Positions 37,353 to 51,249 of a DNA stretch of 64,000 nucleotides are shown piece by piece. The notes beneath the pieces are model-generated. The model was given only the letters and a program-made list of their open reading frames with translations, was not told the DNA's origin and ran no database searches. Numbering within the stretch: the first letter of the stretch is position 1; each line of letters starts with the position of its first letter. This DNA is from Circinella umbellata (lineage: Eukaryota > Mucoromycota > Mucoromycetes > Mucorales > Lichtheimiaceae): contig JAIWNF010000014.1 in the NCBI GenBank assembly GCA_025093555.1, forward strand, positions 744,001-808,000. Reading direction: 5' to 3'. A program made the position numbers and the translations under genes.

Positions 37353-38262
37353 TTACTACTTTTTACATCTCAGCTATTTTTGGGTGCAAAACTCAAGTTT
37401 TCTGTCTTTTTTTCCCCTTGTAAAAACACCCATCGCGTTGCAGTGTGTGAACTGCGTGATCAATGACATCAATATGCACAATTTATGTATCTTTTTTTTC
37501 TGTTACCTCCTTTCTGCTATACTTGACGTGGATATAAATAATTTTATTTTCACACATGTAAAGATTCTGATTAACACCTACATAACCAAGCATCAATATG
37601 GGTTTAAGAAATCATCCATTTATAAACTATCAGAGCGCGGATATCATTTTATCTGTTTTATGCATATTCGTTTTCTGGTAGCATACGCAGTTTATTTATA
37701 TATCATAGTCCGACGGCGTCTCTCCTAGTTAATTGACTTGAATATACTGTCTGGTTTTGTTTAAGCGTTCGTAGATCAGTTATGACTCCTTAAAAAAAAC
37801 CGAACCTCATGAATCGAGAATGTTATGCCTCTATTTTTTGATTGATTGTACATATATACAGCATACTATTTTTTCAAAATGAAAACATAAGAAGCCGTAT
37901 ATATGCGTATACAATATAAATGTGTTTTAGTCGCACGACAGGTGCATATATATCGTACCAATTTTCTTTATTCATCAATATGTAAAAACCTATTTTTCAG
38001 ATGTACGTAGTAAAGGATCACATTTTTATATCGCTACCAAACGCCAAAAATTATGACAAAATAAAATACCACAACAGTTATCATGATGACAATTATTTTA
38101 AATGTTCTTTATTGTTACTAATAATATAAAAAAAAGTTATTATGAGATTTAGATATACAAAAACGCCAGTAGTATAAGAATATGAGAATGCATTATTAAC
38201 AATAGTTAAAAATGTACGTATAGCTACTACGTGGTGGCTATTAACTGTCGACTGCAACAAGA
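37353..38262. other. Spacer between Tc1-like element and kinase B
   Basis: It contains the right arm of the outer inverted repeat at about 37369-37404 and then the 3' flank of kinase B. ORFs here (37342-37728 plus) have no domain and start within the repeat. No gene is supported. Confidence 0.55.
37369..37404 (-). repeat. Right arm of outer inverted repeat
   Basis: CTCAGCTATTTTTGGGTGCA followed by AAACTCAAGTTTT is the inverted counterpart of about 33089-33124, with a few mismatches. Confidence 0.55.
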
Positions 38263-41200
38263 CTAGTATGTTTTACAGTAGCGTCGAAGGACTTCTGAAA
38301 GTAATTTTTGATTTAATGGTTTTGTGAGATATCTAATAAATAAAATTATTTTTTGCTCAGTAGTGGTTAATATAACTGTTTTTTTTTCGCTAGTCGATTG
38401 GTGTGTGTATTTACCCATCCATTCCAGACTTAATTGCATGTTCACGAGCACTTTCTTGTACATCAGCGGTAAGTGCAACAATAGGAAAACGTATAGTTCT
38501 TTGATCGTCAGCTTCAATTTTACGTATTTTTTTTGTTGCTTCTACACCATCAAGCTTTATTGGTAAATAGTTAATAACATATTCGCATGTATAAGCAGCA
38601 AGATCTTGTTTTTATGAATTATAAATCCAAACCTTTGGCATATGATGATCAAAAAATCCCATTTTGTAGTAACCTGGAGGATGAGACATCCATGCTTCAA
38701 CTGCTTCTAAACCATTATTTGCGCAGTCTACTTGGAAACCAAGTCGTGTAAGTTGTTTATAGAGAAGCTTCTGAGCAACAGGGTTATCTATGATTATGTT
38801 AGATTACACATTGAGCAATAAGCCTAAATATTAATATGTCTTCATGCTCTTAGTCATACCAACCTTCTGCTGCCAGTAAATGCATTGTGCTAAATAAAGC
38901 ATGCTCTTCGGGTGTAATTTTCTCACTTTCTTGACCATTCACCTTTTGTTTTACGGGAATGGCTGCTTTTGCTTGTCGTGGTGAATTCCTCGCCTGTTGA
39001 AGCATATCTACCATAGTACGGAGTAATCGTTGTCGACGCACTGGAATTGAAATACGTACCATTTCATGTTGACCTAAACGACGTACCGACAATCCTATGC
39101 TACTCTCATCCTCCATACTTTCTCCAAGAATTTCACCAATTCCACTACTTGGATAATGCATGATGATAACATTACAAGATCGATCAACAATTTTTTGTAA
39201 ATATTTTCTTGATTCCTTGAATCGTAAATCGTTTGTTAAACATATACCCACAATCAAAATGTTGTAATCGCGTTTTCCACAAGAAATGAGTTCATCAATA
39301 GTACTTGCACCGTCTACATAGATTCCTGGTAAAAATTGTTTAATCATGGTTACTGTAGAGCTGTGACCTCCAGCAACTAATACGCGAGCGCTACGCACAC
39401 TATCAAGTAATCCTGCAACAATATTGTTACGCTTTATGCTCTTATCACGCATGCGAGATACTTCTATTGAAAAGTGGAAATTGGAGCCTTTATTAGGTGC
39501 GCTAGATACCCCAATTTCTCCTGACATGAGTGTAACCAATTGTAAACAGATGGAAAGACCTAACCCTGTACCACCATATTTTCGTCTGTATAGTAGTATA
39601 TATTTTAATGCTTGAGTACTCTTATGATTTTAAAATTTATTAATATGTGTATGTGTACATTGTATAATAGACAAATAACTTACGTGGTACTTCCATCAAC
39701 TTGCGAAAATGGAACAAATAAAACTTTTCGTTGTTCTTCACTGATACCAATACCTGTGTCAGTAATCTCGAACAATAAGGAGACGTGATCATCCGACGTT
39801 GTTTGGCTACGACCACTCTTAGCTACAGAGCAACGAATTGTAATTTCACCTTCATGAGTGAACTATCAGGATAAGAAAAAAAGAAAACATGAGTATGCAC
39901 AAAGGTGATTTTCGCTGGCTACCATTAAATGTTTTTTGCTAAAAGATATTTTTACCTTGATAGCGTTTCCGAGCAAATTGATAATAACCCTATTATTTTA
40001 TTTTATATAGTTTAATTCAGCTGAATTAGCTTCAATGTTTTTACTCTTTACTTACTGTCTCAAACGATTTTCATCTGCTTTTACAACGGACGGAACATCG
40101 TTAGCAACAATGTAGGCTACATTGATCTTTTTTTTGATTGCCATTGCTATAAGCATTTCGACTACATCTGCCAACAACTCTTCAACTACAACAGGTGATA
40201 AATCCAACGATACTTTTCCGGCCTGAAGTTTAGAAAAGTTTAATAAATCATCAATAATACGTAAAAGCATTTCACATGATTCTTTTGCAGTTTTAACAAG
40301 ATCTTGTTGCTCCGCATCCAATCTAAAAAGAAAAAAATATTAATAACTTATTAGGTTTTTCCCAACTCAAGAGAAAAAAACTGATACAAGTTGATAAACT
40401 TACTTTGTATCCGCTAGTAATGATATCATTCCATAGAAGCCTGAAAAAGGTGTACGAATTTCATGACTCATATTAGCCAAGAAAATTTCACGTAATCGAG
40501 TCGCTCTAACAGCTGCCTCTTTACTCTTACGGGCTTCTTCCAAAGCCTCCTTTTGCATTTCAATCATTCTAATGAAAAAAAAAACAATAGTGCAATAACG
40601 TAAAAAAGTTATTATATGCTTAAGTATTGGACCTAAAAATAGAGCACATATAAGAATTGGTTTTTACTTACTTCATGTTAGCCATAGTAACACGTTGTAT
40701 AGATTTAAACAAAAACGCATTTGTAATAGAAATTCCCATTTGTTGACACAGCAAGCTTAAAACAGTGATATGTCTTTGAGTAAAAATACCGACCGGGCCC
40801 TCAATGAAAAGACATCCTTCCATAGTGCTTTTATGAACGATAGGAATACATATAATGGATTTTGATCCTGTTTTTTCATACCATGAACCTACAGCAAACC
40901 GAGAATCTTGTGTGACATCTTCAATAAAAATGCTTTCACCCGTGTTAATTGTATGGTTTACAACTAGGTCTGATATTAGCTTGTCCTTGTCTGAGAGGGG
41001 ACGAGGTGGATCATAAGTTGTAACTGAACCTTCATTTCCATAAGCTGCTATACCATAATTTTCATCTTTGACGATAATTGCCACACAATTTGCTCCACTG
41101 TTTTCAAAAATAATATTCATCATAGAATCCAATAATTTTTCAAACTTTACTTCGGAACTGATAACTTGACTACTTTTTAAAATTGATGCCATGTCAAGCT

Positions 41201-44200
41201 ATATATAAGCATACATAGATGTTATTTGTGAGGATAAGTTAATGTGTGAGATTTTTTTTACAATAACTGGATAATAAAAAAAAATGACGGTACTTACTAT
41301 ATCAAGCTTCATTAAGCTATCTTCAATTGACATTACCGGTAGAACGCCCAATCCAAGCAATGGCTCATTGATTGAATGATTATTGTTAATATTTTCGATG
41401 GAAGTAGTACTATTGTTCCATTCTGCTTGAGAATTAAGATACGGAAACGCGTCGGTTTGAACACCAGTATCATGTTGTTCTCGTTGATCATCACTATATT
41501 CTCCAAGTAATTCAGCATATTGAGAGCTAAGATGTCTTGCTTTTCCGTACGATCCATGTGCCATATACAAATCGATAGCCTACGACAAGAATTCAGAGCA
41601 TCAATAAATGTCATATCTTTAAAAATGAAGATAGTAAATAATCGAATGGTTTTTTTTTTACCTTTGAAATCAGTGTATATGCAACATTATATATCTCATT
41701 ACGATAGTAAAATGCTCCTGCACATTCATGCGCTACACAGATTTCGAGATGCCAACCACCTTCACGAGCTTGATTAATGGCATCTTCATAAAGCTTGCAG
41801 GTTTTAACAAAACTTTGCATAGTTGAATTTTGAAGATTTGAAAGTTCGGCTTCAATCAATGTCCAAAACATGATGTAATTTATGCGACTGTGTTCTGCCC
41901 ATTCCAACACTTTTTCTTGATTCTCCTTGACTTGTTTCAAGTACTTTTCACGTTCCTTAATATCCAATTGGTCCTTTGACGAAAGTAGCTTGGTCATTAG
42001 CGCCAGAGAGAAATAATGAATAAAAACACGCGTATGTCTGTGACATGGGTGATCATCAATTACATGAACGGTTTTGTACCCTGTAGCAATGGCAGCATCG
42101 TAATGTCCATACAGTGTCTGTGGAATAATATAGAATGTATCGTACCAATTCAAGATAAGTTCTGGATTTGAGCTATCCTTGCAGCTCTCCTGAACATAAT
42201 GATCATTATTGAATCCATCATCACCATCAAATACATTAGGTGTATTGACATAGGTATGTCCTTGTAAAGCTTTGCAACATCGAATGACACTCATAGCAAA
42301 CATATTTGTGTCGACAGAGGAGGACCAAGAATGAATATCTTCATAATTACTTTCAGCTTCACGAAGAGTGTCCGTAATATTGTTATTGAGACCAAAAAGA
42401 ATCACTAGACGATGTGTTTGATGAAAAGCAACGTAAATTCGATCACCAGCAGAAAATGACAAATTCATACCAGCAGCAAAGTATTTAAGTCCTTCTCGAT
42501 GATGATATTTCCAACGAATAATAAAGACAGGGTACTGTAAATAGCTACGTCCTTTTTCATAGGAATTACTAACTCTGTCTGCTACTTGTAAACCAATGGC
42601 ACCAAGTTCCTGTTATTTTTTATTATATCAGTTACCCTTTTCATTCAAAACTAAAGTAGTTATTTTGACCATTTTTGATTATTATATATTTTATTACCTC
42701 TGCAAATACATATTTCTTGTATAATGTAGAATATCCCATACCCGAAAAATTACAGCCAATAGTAAAAACAGGAGTCATGCCGTTTATTAATGACATTTTG
42801 ACAATACGAATGGCACAGTAATACATTTCTGGTTTGTTACCACCCCAATACGCAACAGTGCATCTAAATATATATATATAAATATATAATTATGATAACA
42901 TGGGTAACATGGTAATAAGAAGAAGTTAACAAATGAAGAACAATAGTAAAAATCAACTACTGATTTAATAATAATGATAAAAACTTACAATTCCTCTAAA
43001 ATGCTCATAACACCACGGATTAACGGGTCTTCACATGGTTTCATACTAATAACATGTTCTTTACCCATTTTATTGATCATTTCTTCTGCTTCATCAAATT
43101 CCCGTTTAAGGCTCGCGGCAGTCATACCTAGATGATATCGTTCTTCACCTAGATCTTCCAAACATTGATGTAATGCTTCTGTTCCTTTGTCATGCTGTTG
43201 AATTCCAAAATAGTATTTGGCTTGAATTCGGTAAGCAGTCAATCGATCAGTGGATGTACGCGCATTTTTAAAGACAACTGCAAGTAATTCTTCAGTTTTT
43301 TCGTTTTGTCCAACGACCCAGCTAAGAGAGACAGCGTTTGTGTAGAGATGTAAAGTAGCTGTGTAATTGTCACCTTCCCAATCATGAACGGGGTCTCCTA
43401 ATGTAATGGCAGCATTGTAGTATGAAAAAGCCATAAGATGAGCTCCGGAGTTACGACCCTTATTCCCTGCCTAAATAATAATATAAATGTATAAGAAACA
43501 GTAGTGCTCTGATGGTGATAAATTCATCATGAACTGAACATAATAGTTCATTACGTATACTCTACCTCCATAAGTATTTGACGATATACCGCTTTGTTTT
43601 CTGCAACTTCAACAAGTTCAAAACACTTGAGTAGATGATCGGCAACCAGAAATGTATCAATATTTTGTTCTATGTAATGCATATTATTGCATTGTTAGTG
43701 ACGAGCATCTTTTTATTTATTAATGTATACATTTACTAATTAAAAAATTGCTTACCTTTCATAAGATGCTGTGCGATTGCAAGATGGATTCTAGTACGTG
43801 TTCTTGGACCAGCAAGCTCACCAGCAGCTTGAGCAATTCGATCATGGGCCCACTTATATTCATCCGGTGCTATTGACATAATATATCCTTCTTGAATAAC
43901 TGCTTGTAAACTCATTATAGGATCATTGATAAATGATGCTGATTTTTGCCCTCCGCTAAATAATGGGGATGCTGTATTTGTTCGTAATAATGGCGGTCGA
44001 CGAGGTATTTTTCTTTTTTGTTGCTTTATTGATTCAATAATCGTACTGCTACCCACACTTTTAGTTTCTCTTGCTGTATCCTCTGACGCTGAATCATCAA
44101 CGAACGAACACATATCACTTTCACCATCTTTCTCATCATCTGTTATTCCCATTTCGCTTTGTTGATCATCTAGTGCATCTGAATTAAGCATGAGCTCTTT

Positions 44201-47200
44201 TACTGTTGGCCACGAAAATACGTCCCCAACAAATGAAGCCCATTTAAGCAAATTTTGACTTTCAGGTGGCAATTCGCGTAGACGTGCGACCATAAAGGAA
44301 ACATCCAATTCGGCATCCTCTTGTCCATTCAGTGTCGTGCCATCCGTGATTTGATCCAAATTATAATCCCATTCGTTTTTTTGCCAATTAAAAAATATCA
44401 ATTTTTTCCGGTCCAAAACTTGTAATAATTGCAAGGTATAAAATGAGTTCCCGTTGGTGCGTTTTAAAATGATTTGTGCCAGAGGAACAAGGTATTCTCG
44501 ATTGACGTCTCGTGGTCGATGAAATGTGTCGCATAAAAAGTCGATGGTTGAGTCCATATCAAGTGGTGTAACTTCAATAAACTTAATGTAGGATGCCCCA
44601 TTTTCGAGTACTTCAGCAAGCATAGGTGTAATTTCTTGATCACGATAAGAGATAAATACAAGGATTCTTATTTTTGATCTCATTAGAGTATCCAAAAGTT
44701 CAAGTGAGTGATCGTCTAATTATAGATTGAAGCAAAATAGCTCTTATTATTATTGTCTCTCTATCTGGCGACATGTCTTTTTTTTTTATTCTCAACGTTA
44801 CCTGCTTGATGAAGGTCATCCAAGAACTATATTATATAATAAAAGTAAAAGTGTTAAAGTCAACCTCAAGCATATATTCTTCCTTTTTTTAAGAATAATC
44901 AAGCATTATTCTGTTGTACTTACCAATGTTGTTATACACCAATTACTAATGGCGCGAAAAACACCAATAAATAGATTTTGGAATCGAGCTTGATTCTCAA
45001 CGTTATCCATGTGTATTTCACCATCATCAGATTCTTCGTCTTTTTCAGATATATTTGGTGAAGGATACAGCAAGGCACGGAGTTCGGGGACAAAATCAGT
45101 CAATAAAGATACATTGCAGAATTGTGCTCCAAGATGGACCTTGAGATGCTCATGGAAACGTTCTACACGATCTTTTGATTCCGAAAGAATTTGTTGTAAT
45201 ATTTGAGATAATGACTTTAGGACACAACTATATGGGATTTTGTTTCTTGAATCAAATTTACTGACAGCAATATAACTATACACATCAATAGTAAGCAAAC
45301 ATGTTGTAGCAGGGATATAGATAAAAGAACTGATTTCGTTATTTTATTTATTACCCATATTGTCTAGCAGTGGCCTGCACTGCACTGAACATTGTCGATT
45401 TTCCTATATATATATATATATATATGATTGTGTGATTGTGTTGGTATATATCATTATTACTTTTATTATAGAAAATTATAATTTACTAACCGATACCCCC
45501 CGGGCCATAAAGCGATACAACGGTTGTTGAACTTTTTTGCTTGCTATTTCTAGTCGAATAGCCTCTCCCTTGATGAAGGACACTGGATGTTTCGCTTTCT
45601 TCTATACCGGTGCCACTAAAATAACTCGGTGATGAATTTGACTTTGCACTGCTGTTGTCATCATTAGGTGTAGATAATTCACTAAGACTATCGGCTATAC
45701 CGCTTCCCACATACGGAGTAGAAACAGAATTGTTTGTTGTTTGTAGAGAACGATGTATCCGATTGGAACTATAATTATTTACAAAAGTATCAATGACTAT
45801 ATTCATTTGTTCAATGACAGATTGTCGGCCATAGATTGTTTTTGGTAAAGTAAAAACAGAAGCAATGTCATGTTGACAAAGTGGGAAAGCTTCAATTTTC
45901 GTCTATTATTCAACATTAAAAAATCAATATATATAAATGAACACAACTGCTATTCTTATTATTTTTAAAACTTACAAAGATATTATTACTCTCAGTTTCT
46001 TCTTGTTGCTTATTTTGTCTGTTACCATTTTCAAGTAGTTGTGTGAGACATTTGTCTAAATCACAACGAATGCCATGGATACTGCTATATCGATCTCCAG
46101 GGGCCTGAATTGTGTAATTAGATTATTTGTTGTGTAAGTTATTTTGTACACAATTATTTGATCTACATTGAAATTTACCTTGTTTGTCATTTTCTCAACG
46201 ATCTTTGACAGAATCTCCGGTATACTTTTTTGTACCTCATGAACTAATGGTACTTTTTTACTTAGCACGCCATTAAGGATTTCTAGGGGGCCACCATAAA
46301 AAGGTGCTTGACCGGTCAATAAAACAAAGAAGGCAATGCCAAGAGAATAAATATCAGAGCGATGATCAGGTGAATAAGTTGTTCTGCCAGTTTGCTCAGG
46401 GCTCATATAGACCAGAGCACTTTGTAACATTTCTGTAAGCTCTTTATTTGCTGTTGTTTTGCGCCATCCTTCTGTACTGAGATCAAAAGACCTTGATGTT
46501 GACCCAAAGTTCCACAATTTTACAGGGCCACCATCAGATCCATTCCATTGAAAGGCTTGTAGGCGAATATCCCCGTGATATTGCACTCCATGTCGATGCA
46601 TATATTCTATACTATCACAACATTTGATAGCAAAACGTAAAAAAGTATCCAAATCATAAATGGGTTCGAATTTACGCATAACTAGTGTCTCGGATGGGAG
46701 TTCGATATTAGCATCATCGTCTTCTATTGTTATAGAACTATTATATCGTGATTGTAACCATGCGCGAACGTTGGCATCAGAACTACTTGTTTCACCACTT
46801 TGACTGGTTGATTTATTACTTTTTGAGGTTGGGGGTTTATTTTCTGTGTAACCATGTTGTTGGTCATCTGGTGTTGATCGGTGTTGCTGGCCAAGATAGT
46901 TATAGCCTTCATCTGCATAAATTGCCACGGAAACACCAGTTGTCAAATTAAGGTACTCCATGGGACATACTATTAAAATTATTTATCAAATACTCAGAAT
47001 GCAACTAAACAAACTCTTGTCTGGACAATAACATTATGGTTGGTTTTTTTTTTTGTTACCTGTATATGAAGGACCATCAGTAAGCTGATAAACTCTTTTC
47101 ATTAAATAAAATTCACGCTCAAGTTGCGCTGTATTAGACGATACTTTTGCAATCACAGGTTTTTTGCTTGATATCCTACATGGGAGCGATAATGATAATT

Positions 47201-47426
47201 TCTAATCAATTAAATATACTGAAGTTGAAAGAAATTGTCGTTTGATAACATACTTGTAACCATGAATCAGATTCACTTTGTCACCATGTGTCAAAACTAA
47301 TGTTGTAGATGCAATGAAATGATAACCTTGAATGGACAATGTTCCTGAAAAATGGCCATTACTGCTAGCATTCGTGGTACTCCCATTGAGTTCTGGAATG
47401 GAAATTCCTGAACCTGAATATGACAT
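38263..47426 (-). CDS. Hybrid histidine kinase B (group X, Mak2/Mak3/Chk1 type)
   Basis: Tandem paralogue of kinase A, with the same order of domains and mostly the same intron positions. Start Met at 47426. The kinase-like part (about 46961-46190) has HGDIR, KLWNFGS where DFG is expected, [10 protein letters not shown] and [10 protein letters not shown]. ATPase: YGPGGIG at about 45490 joined to KSTMFSAV at about 45400; Walker B FLDDLHQA in a 25-nt exon at 44802-44826. The TPR-like region spans about 44700-41270. GAF: 41192-40668. HisKA with SHEIRTP: about 40566-40400. HATPase_c with NLLGNAIK and DTGIGIS: about 40320-39500. Degenerate receiver at about 39420-39000. Canonical receiver ending GMDG, YLTKP and a stop at 38263: about 38790-38263. 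The intron after FFDHHMPK appears to start with the weak donor GTTTGG. Of the three copies only B keeps the Asp of the HRD-like motif. Expected role as for copy A: a cytosolic phosphorelay sensor. Confidence 0.88.
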
Positions 47427-50178
47427 TTTTTTAATGTCCCTTTATCAAATTGATGATAATATTAATCTTTTTCAATGGTAAAAAGATAGCAAAATGATGT
47501 GGTAAACAAATAACAACAATTATATGGTAAAAGAAAAAGAAACAAGGAAAAGACAAAAGAGCAAGAGGGTGAAGAAAAAGGTAAACCATTAGTATTCTTT
47601 TATTGATGTGATTGCTGTTGTTGTCTTACCTTCGAGTTATTAAATACAGCAGCATGATGAATAAGGGGGGTCTAATTATTTCCAGATTAGTTTGATGCAC
47701 GGACAAGGTATTTCCTTACTTCTAGTTGATATAAAATTATTTTGTACCCCTTTTTTTCTTTCTTACTATAAGTTACTCCAGAAAGTTTGTACTCCCACCC
47801 CCGTAGACTTTGTGTTTTATACCCAACTGTAACTTGTAATTTCCACGCCACATGTATTGATAACTTTAGTATACTATGTAAGAAGATATACAAGCTATAC
47901 AAAATAACTAAATAATAATGAGAATAATATTAATGATGGATCAATTATTAATCCTTCTTTCTTTCTTTGTGGTTTTCATCTTATTGATAACAGTAAGTTG
48001 AGCAGGAAATTATTCTTTAGTGTAACGTTATTCGTTTGACCTTATGGTGTTGCAATTTTCCATACGAAAATAATAAAATATTGTGCTCATTAATATTACT
48101 GATACTAAAAGTGATCTGCATAAATAGCATGGGGCTTTGGGAGTTTACATACATATATATATTTATATCTACAATTGAGTGTCTGTATTGACCAGCCTTT
48201 AGTCAGTTGAAAGTCGATTTACATATGTATCTTTTCTTTGTTATATTTTTTGATAATAAAAGCTACAACAAAAGTCAGTATACAATGGATTCTTGCTACG
48301 TAAGAAAAACGCCTCTTCAACTAAGATCATGTACATACTATAATTAGAGATAAAAAAAAAGCTATTCAATGAACAAACAAATATGCGCGCGGAACTGTTG
48401 ATTATGACTTCCTTTTTCTACAAAATGTCCTTTTACTACAACTTTTTGTATTCTTTTCTCTTGCTCCTCCTTTCTTCTTTTTTTTTAGAAAACTGTATCC
48501 TGATGATATCAGCAATGAAAGGAAAAAATTAATCTATTACTTTTTTGGTAACAAGAGAACGAAGGTTATACATAATTTATAGTTAACTTTGTCTGCCCTC
48601 CTTTTCTTTTACTTTTTTATATATTACTACGTAGCGGCGCCAGACATTTATTTTTGAAAAACCAAATTATAAAAAGATGTGAAGAAATAAAGCGAGAGAG
48701 AGAGAGAGAGGTAAACATTAGTGTTAATTAAAAAAGGGATGGCATGCATCCTGTTCTCCTTTTTACCTCGTTTTAATGCTGTGAGACGTTGTTAAAGGAC
48801 ACATTCTTCTTTTCATAAAAAATGCTGATGCAGTAACTGCCTGAACTCCTCTTCCTTAAGTACAATCTCTAATATAATATTTCACTTCTTTCTTAAGAGA
48901 AAAAAAACCTGCTTTTAAATTTTCGACGTATTGACTGACACATTACTATATATTTCCTGAAACGAAGTCCTTAATTCGCTATTATCTTGAGTAACTACGT
49001 ATCAATTTTCATTAAAATAGCTAATTCACATTGGTAACTGAGTATTTATAATTATTAATATTATTGAAAATACCAATATAAGAATGCGTAAATATTTTTT
49101 TTTCAACAACTCCTTATGACTGGTCCTCTTTTATGTATCTTATAAGGAGGTAACAATCCGTTGTTGTCCCAGATTTATTTTATTTATCTATTATCTTCAA
49201 GGTCTTTACTACCATTATACTATGTACCCTGATTTTTATTTTTCATAATTATCTAGCATTGTATTCAGGCCTTATCGTTTGTTATTGTCACAAATGGATG
49301 ATGTCCATCGTTAAAAAAAATAGAACGCGGGATAATGAAATAGAATAATTGACATCCGTAGGCATTGTAAATAGAGATTATCATTATATCTATTTCCATT
49401 CTTCTAGTAAGTATTAGATATAGCATTATTTGTAAATAATCCAATGTTCAGCCCCACTTTAACTAGGTGATGACAGATTATTTATGTAAATAAAGATCTG
49501 TTCTGGAATAATTTATATGTACCACGAAAGATAAACGACCTACCATAATGAGCTGGTTGTCGATCGATACAAAAGCCTTTTTAGTATTTTGATAGGAAAA
49601 TTTTTAAAGCAGCTGAAAATTCGCACTGAAAAACGGGGGAGAAAACTTGTGTTTTGACGTAAATATTTTTACATTTTGAAACTTTTACTTTGTTTATTTA
49701 TACGTATATAGCTTTTGAGATACAAAACAAATACATTAGCGAAATAAGTAAGGACATTTCTACTAGATAGATACACATTTCTTTATTTATCTACTTAGTT
49801 ATCTTAGTGAGGAAAAAAAAAAACTATGCCTTCAAATGCTTATACGTACATTAACATCTTGTATAGATTAAAATTTATGTTTATTTGCATTGGACGGAGG
49901 AAATTGTCTGTAAACATACGTAATAGTGTGTTTTCTTATAATGTACATAAAAAAATAAAAATTTATATACAAGATAGAAAAAAGCAGCAGTAAACAGCGG
50001 CAGAGAATTTTGGATGATCGGGTGAGAAGATGGAAGACCAAAAGCATCCGTTGGTGCCGGTTCATTATTAATGTATACCGCACTACTATATCTGTAAAAA
50101 AATATTCCACTACGTATTACGTAACATAAAACAAGAATGTTATTTTACCACTACTATGATGATCAGTCATAAATAATT
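47427..50178. other. Spacer upstream of kinase B
   Basis: It holds the kinase B promoter region. A (GA)n run lies at about 48694-48710. A segment at about 49636-49685 (GAAAACTTGTGTTTTG) resembles the outer inverted repeat found around the Tc1-like element, which hints at a dispersed small repeat. ORFs are short and without domains. Confidence 0.5.
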
Positions 50179-50280
50179 CACCACGGGAAAAAATAAAGTG
50201 AAAAAATATTATTTTCTGTGAAAATGGCAAATCCAAAGAAAAAAGCATTAAGTGGTATTCAGAGAAAATCACAGAAAATA

Positions 50281-50350
50281 AATTCATGGAAAATAATGGA
50301 AAATAATACGAAAATCATATAAAATCATATAAAATCATGGAAAGTAATAT
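50281..50350. repeat. 10-bp periodic subterminal repeat
   Basis: Seven consecutive degenerate decamers occur in register, including AAAATCATAT twice and AAAATCATGG. The period is close to one DNA helical turn, so the units would face the same side of the helix. The array lies about 100 bases inside the left terminal repeat of the 1.5-kb element. Confidence 0.6.
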
Positions 50351-50520
50351 ATAATTAAATTATATTAAATAAAAACAACATAGAACCAATTACTTACTGA
50401 CAATTATTCATTTGATAAATTGTTACAATACTACTGCGTATGTAATATTCCTTACTAGCTATATTACTTCTATGTTATAGTTACGTAGTTAGTTTTTTAA
50501 AGCTTAATGCTAATTACTGA

Positions 50521-51249
50521 TTAATTGGCAACCTTCTTTGGCGGTCGACCTCGTCTTTTTTGGATGCTTGAATATCTGTATGGGATTCAATGGTCGTCGT
50601 TGATGTTGTTGTGAACTTGAGAGTGGAGAAGGTAATCGCGAAGAACTACTATAGTAGAAAAAACATAATCAGTATATATTTAAAATAACAATGCCGTTTA
50701 TTCATTGGATCAAACCAATACTATCTTGCTTCATGATTTAGTATATCATAACTTTGTTGTACAAGAACTATCCATATAGTCAAGAACTAACACTCTAGCA
50801 TCACCCGCCCATATTATACCTTTAATTTTAGGCGCATTGTTAATGTCTGTCTAGTGACGCTGAACGAATTCAGGATCATCCAGTGAATCATTCATATTTG
50901 TATTATCATTGTCATAGTGTTTTATCAGATAACATAATCAAGTAAGCTTCTTTAATTATAATAAAATCAAACATACCTAATTATCTAACTGTTTTACTCG
51001 TGCCCTTCAATACTAGCTGGTGACATCGATAAAGTACTAGGATACTCAATACAAGTCATTGACGACGGAGATCTTTGTTGACGAGTATGCTGCGGCGGTT
51101 GCGCTGTTAACCTTTTATTATCTTTGCTGTTTCTGTATATCGCCTAAACTGTCTTCTTTCCAAAAAAAGAACCATGAACAAGGCATACTACTTACCTGTC
51201 CTGAAGATTTCTTTTTGTAATTAAGTTTGTTGTTCCAAACAGTGGACAT
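50521..51249 (-). pseudogene. Decayed gene inside the 1.5-kb element
   Basis: Minus-strand coding fragments: an 18-codon opening exon (51196-51249, starting MSTVWNNKL, donor GTAAGT); a second exon at 50998-51143 (Ser/Pro/Gln-rich, entered after TTTAG); a longer protein-like frame at about 50770-50925 (DSLDDPEFVQRH, then a TAG, then GIIWAGDARVLVLDYM); and a final piece ending at 50521 with QKRRGRPPKKVAN. The last contains an AT-hook (RGRP core), which binds the minor groove of AT-rich DNA and occurs at the C-terminus of some transposases and chromatin proteins. The AT-hook is one frame away from the preceding open frame. With a stop and a frame change, this is most likely a decayed transposon gene. 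No family is assigned. Confidence 0.4.

Noticed and set aside
38581..38640. Kinase B receiver apparently disrupted after FFDHHMPK
   Set aside because: An intron with a weak GTTTGG donor and an acceptor before LDGVEA restores the frame, and copy C has an intron at the same place.
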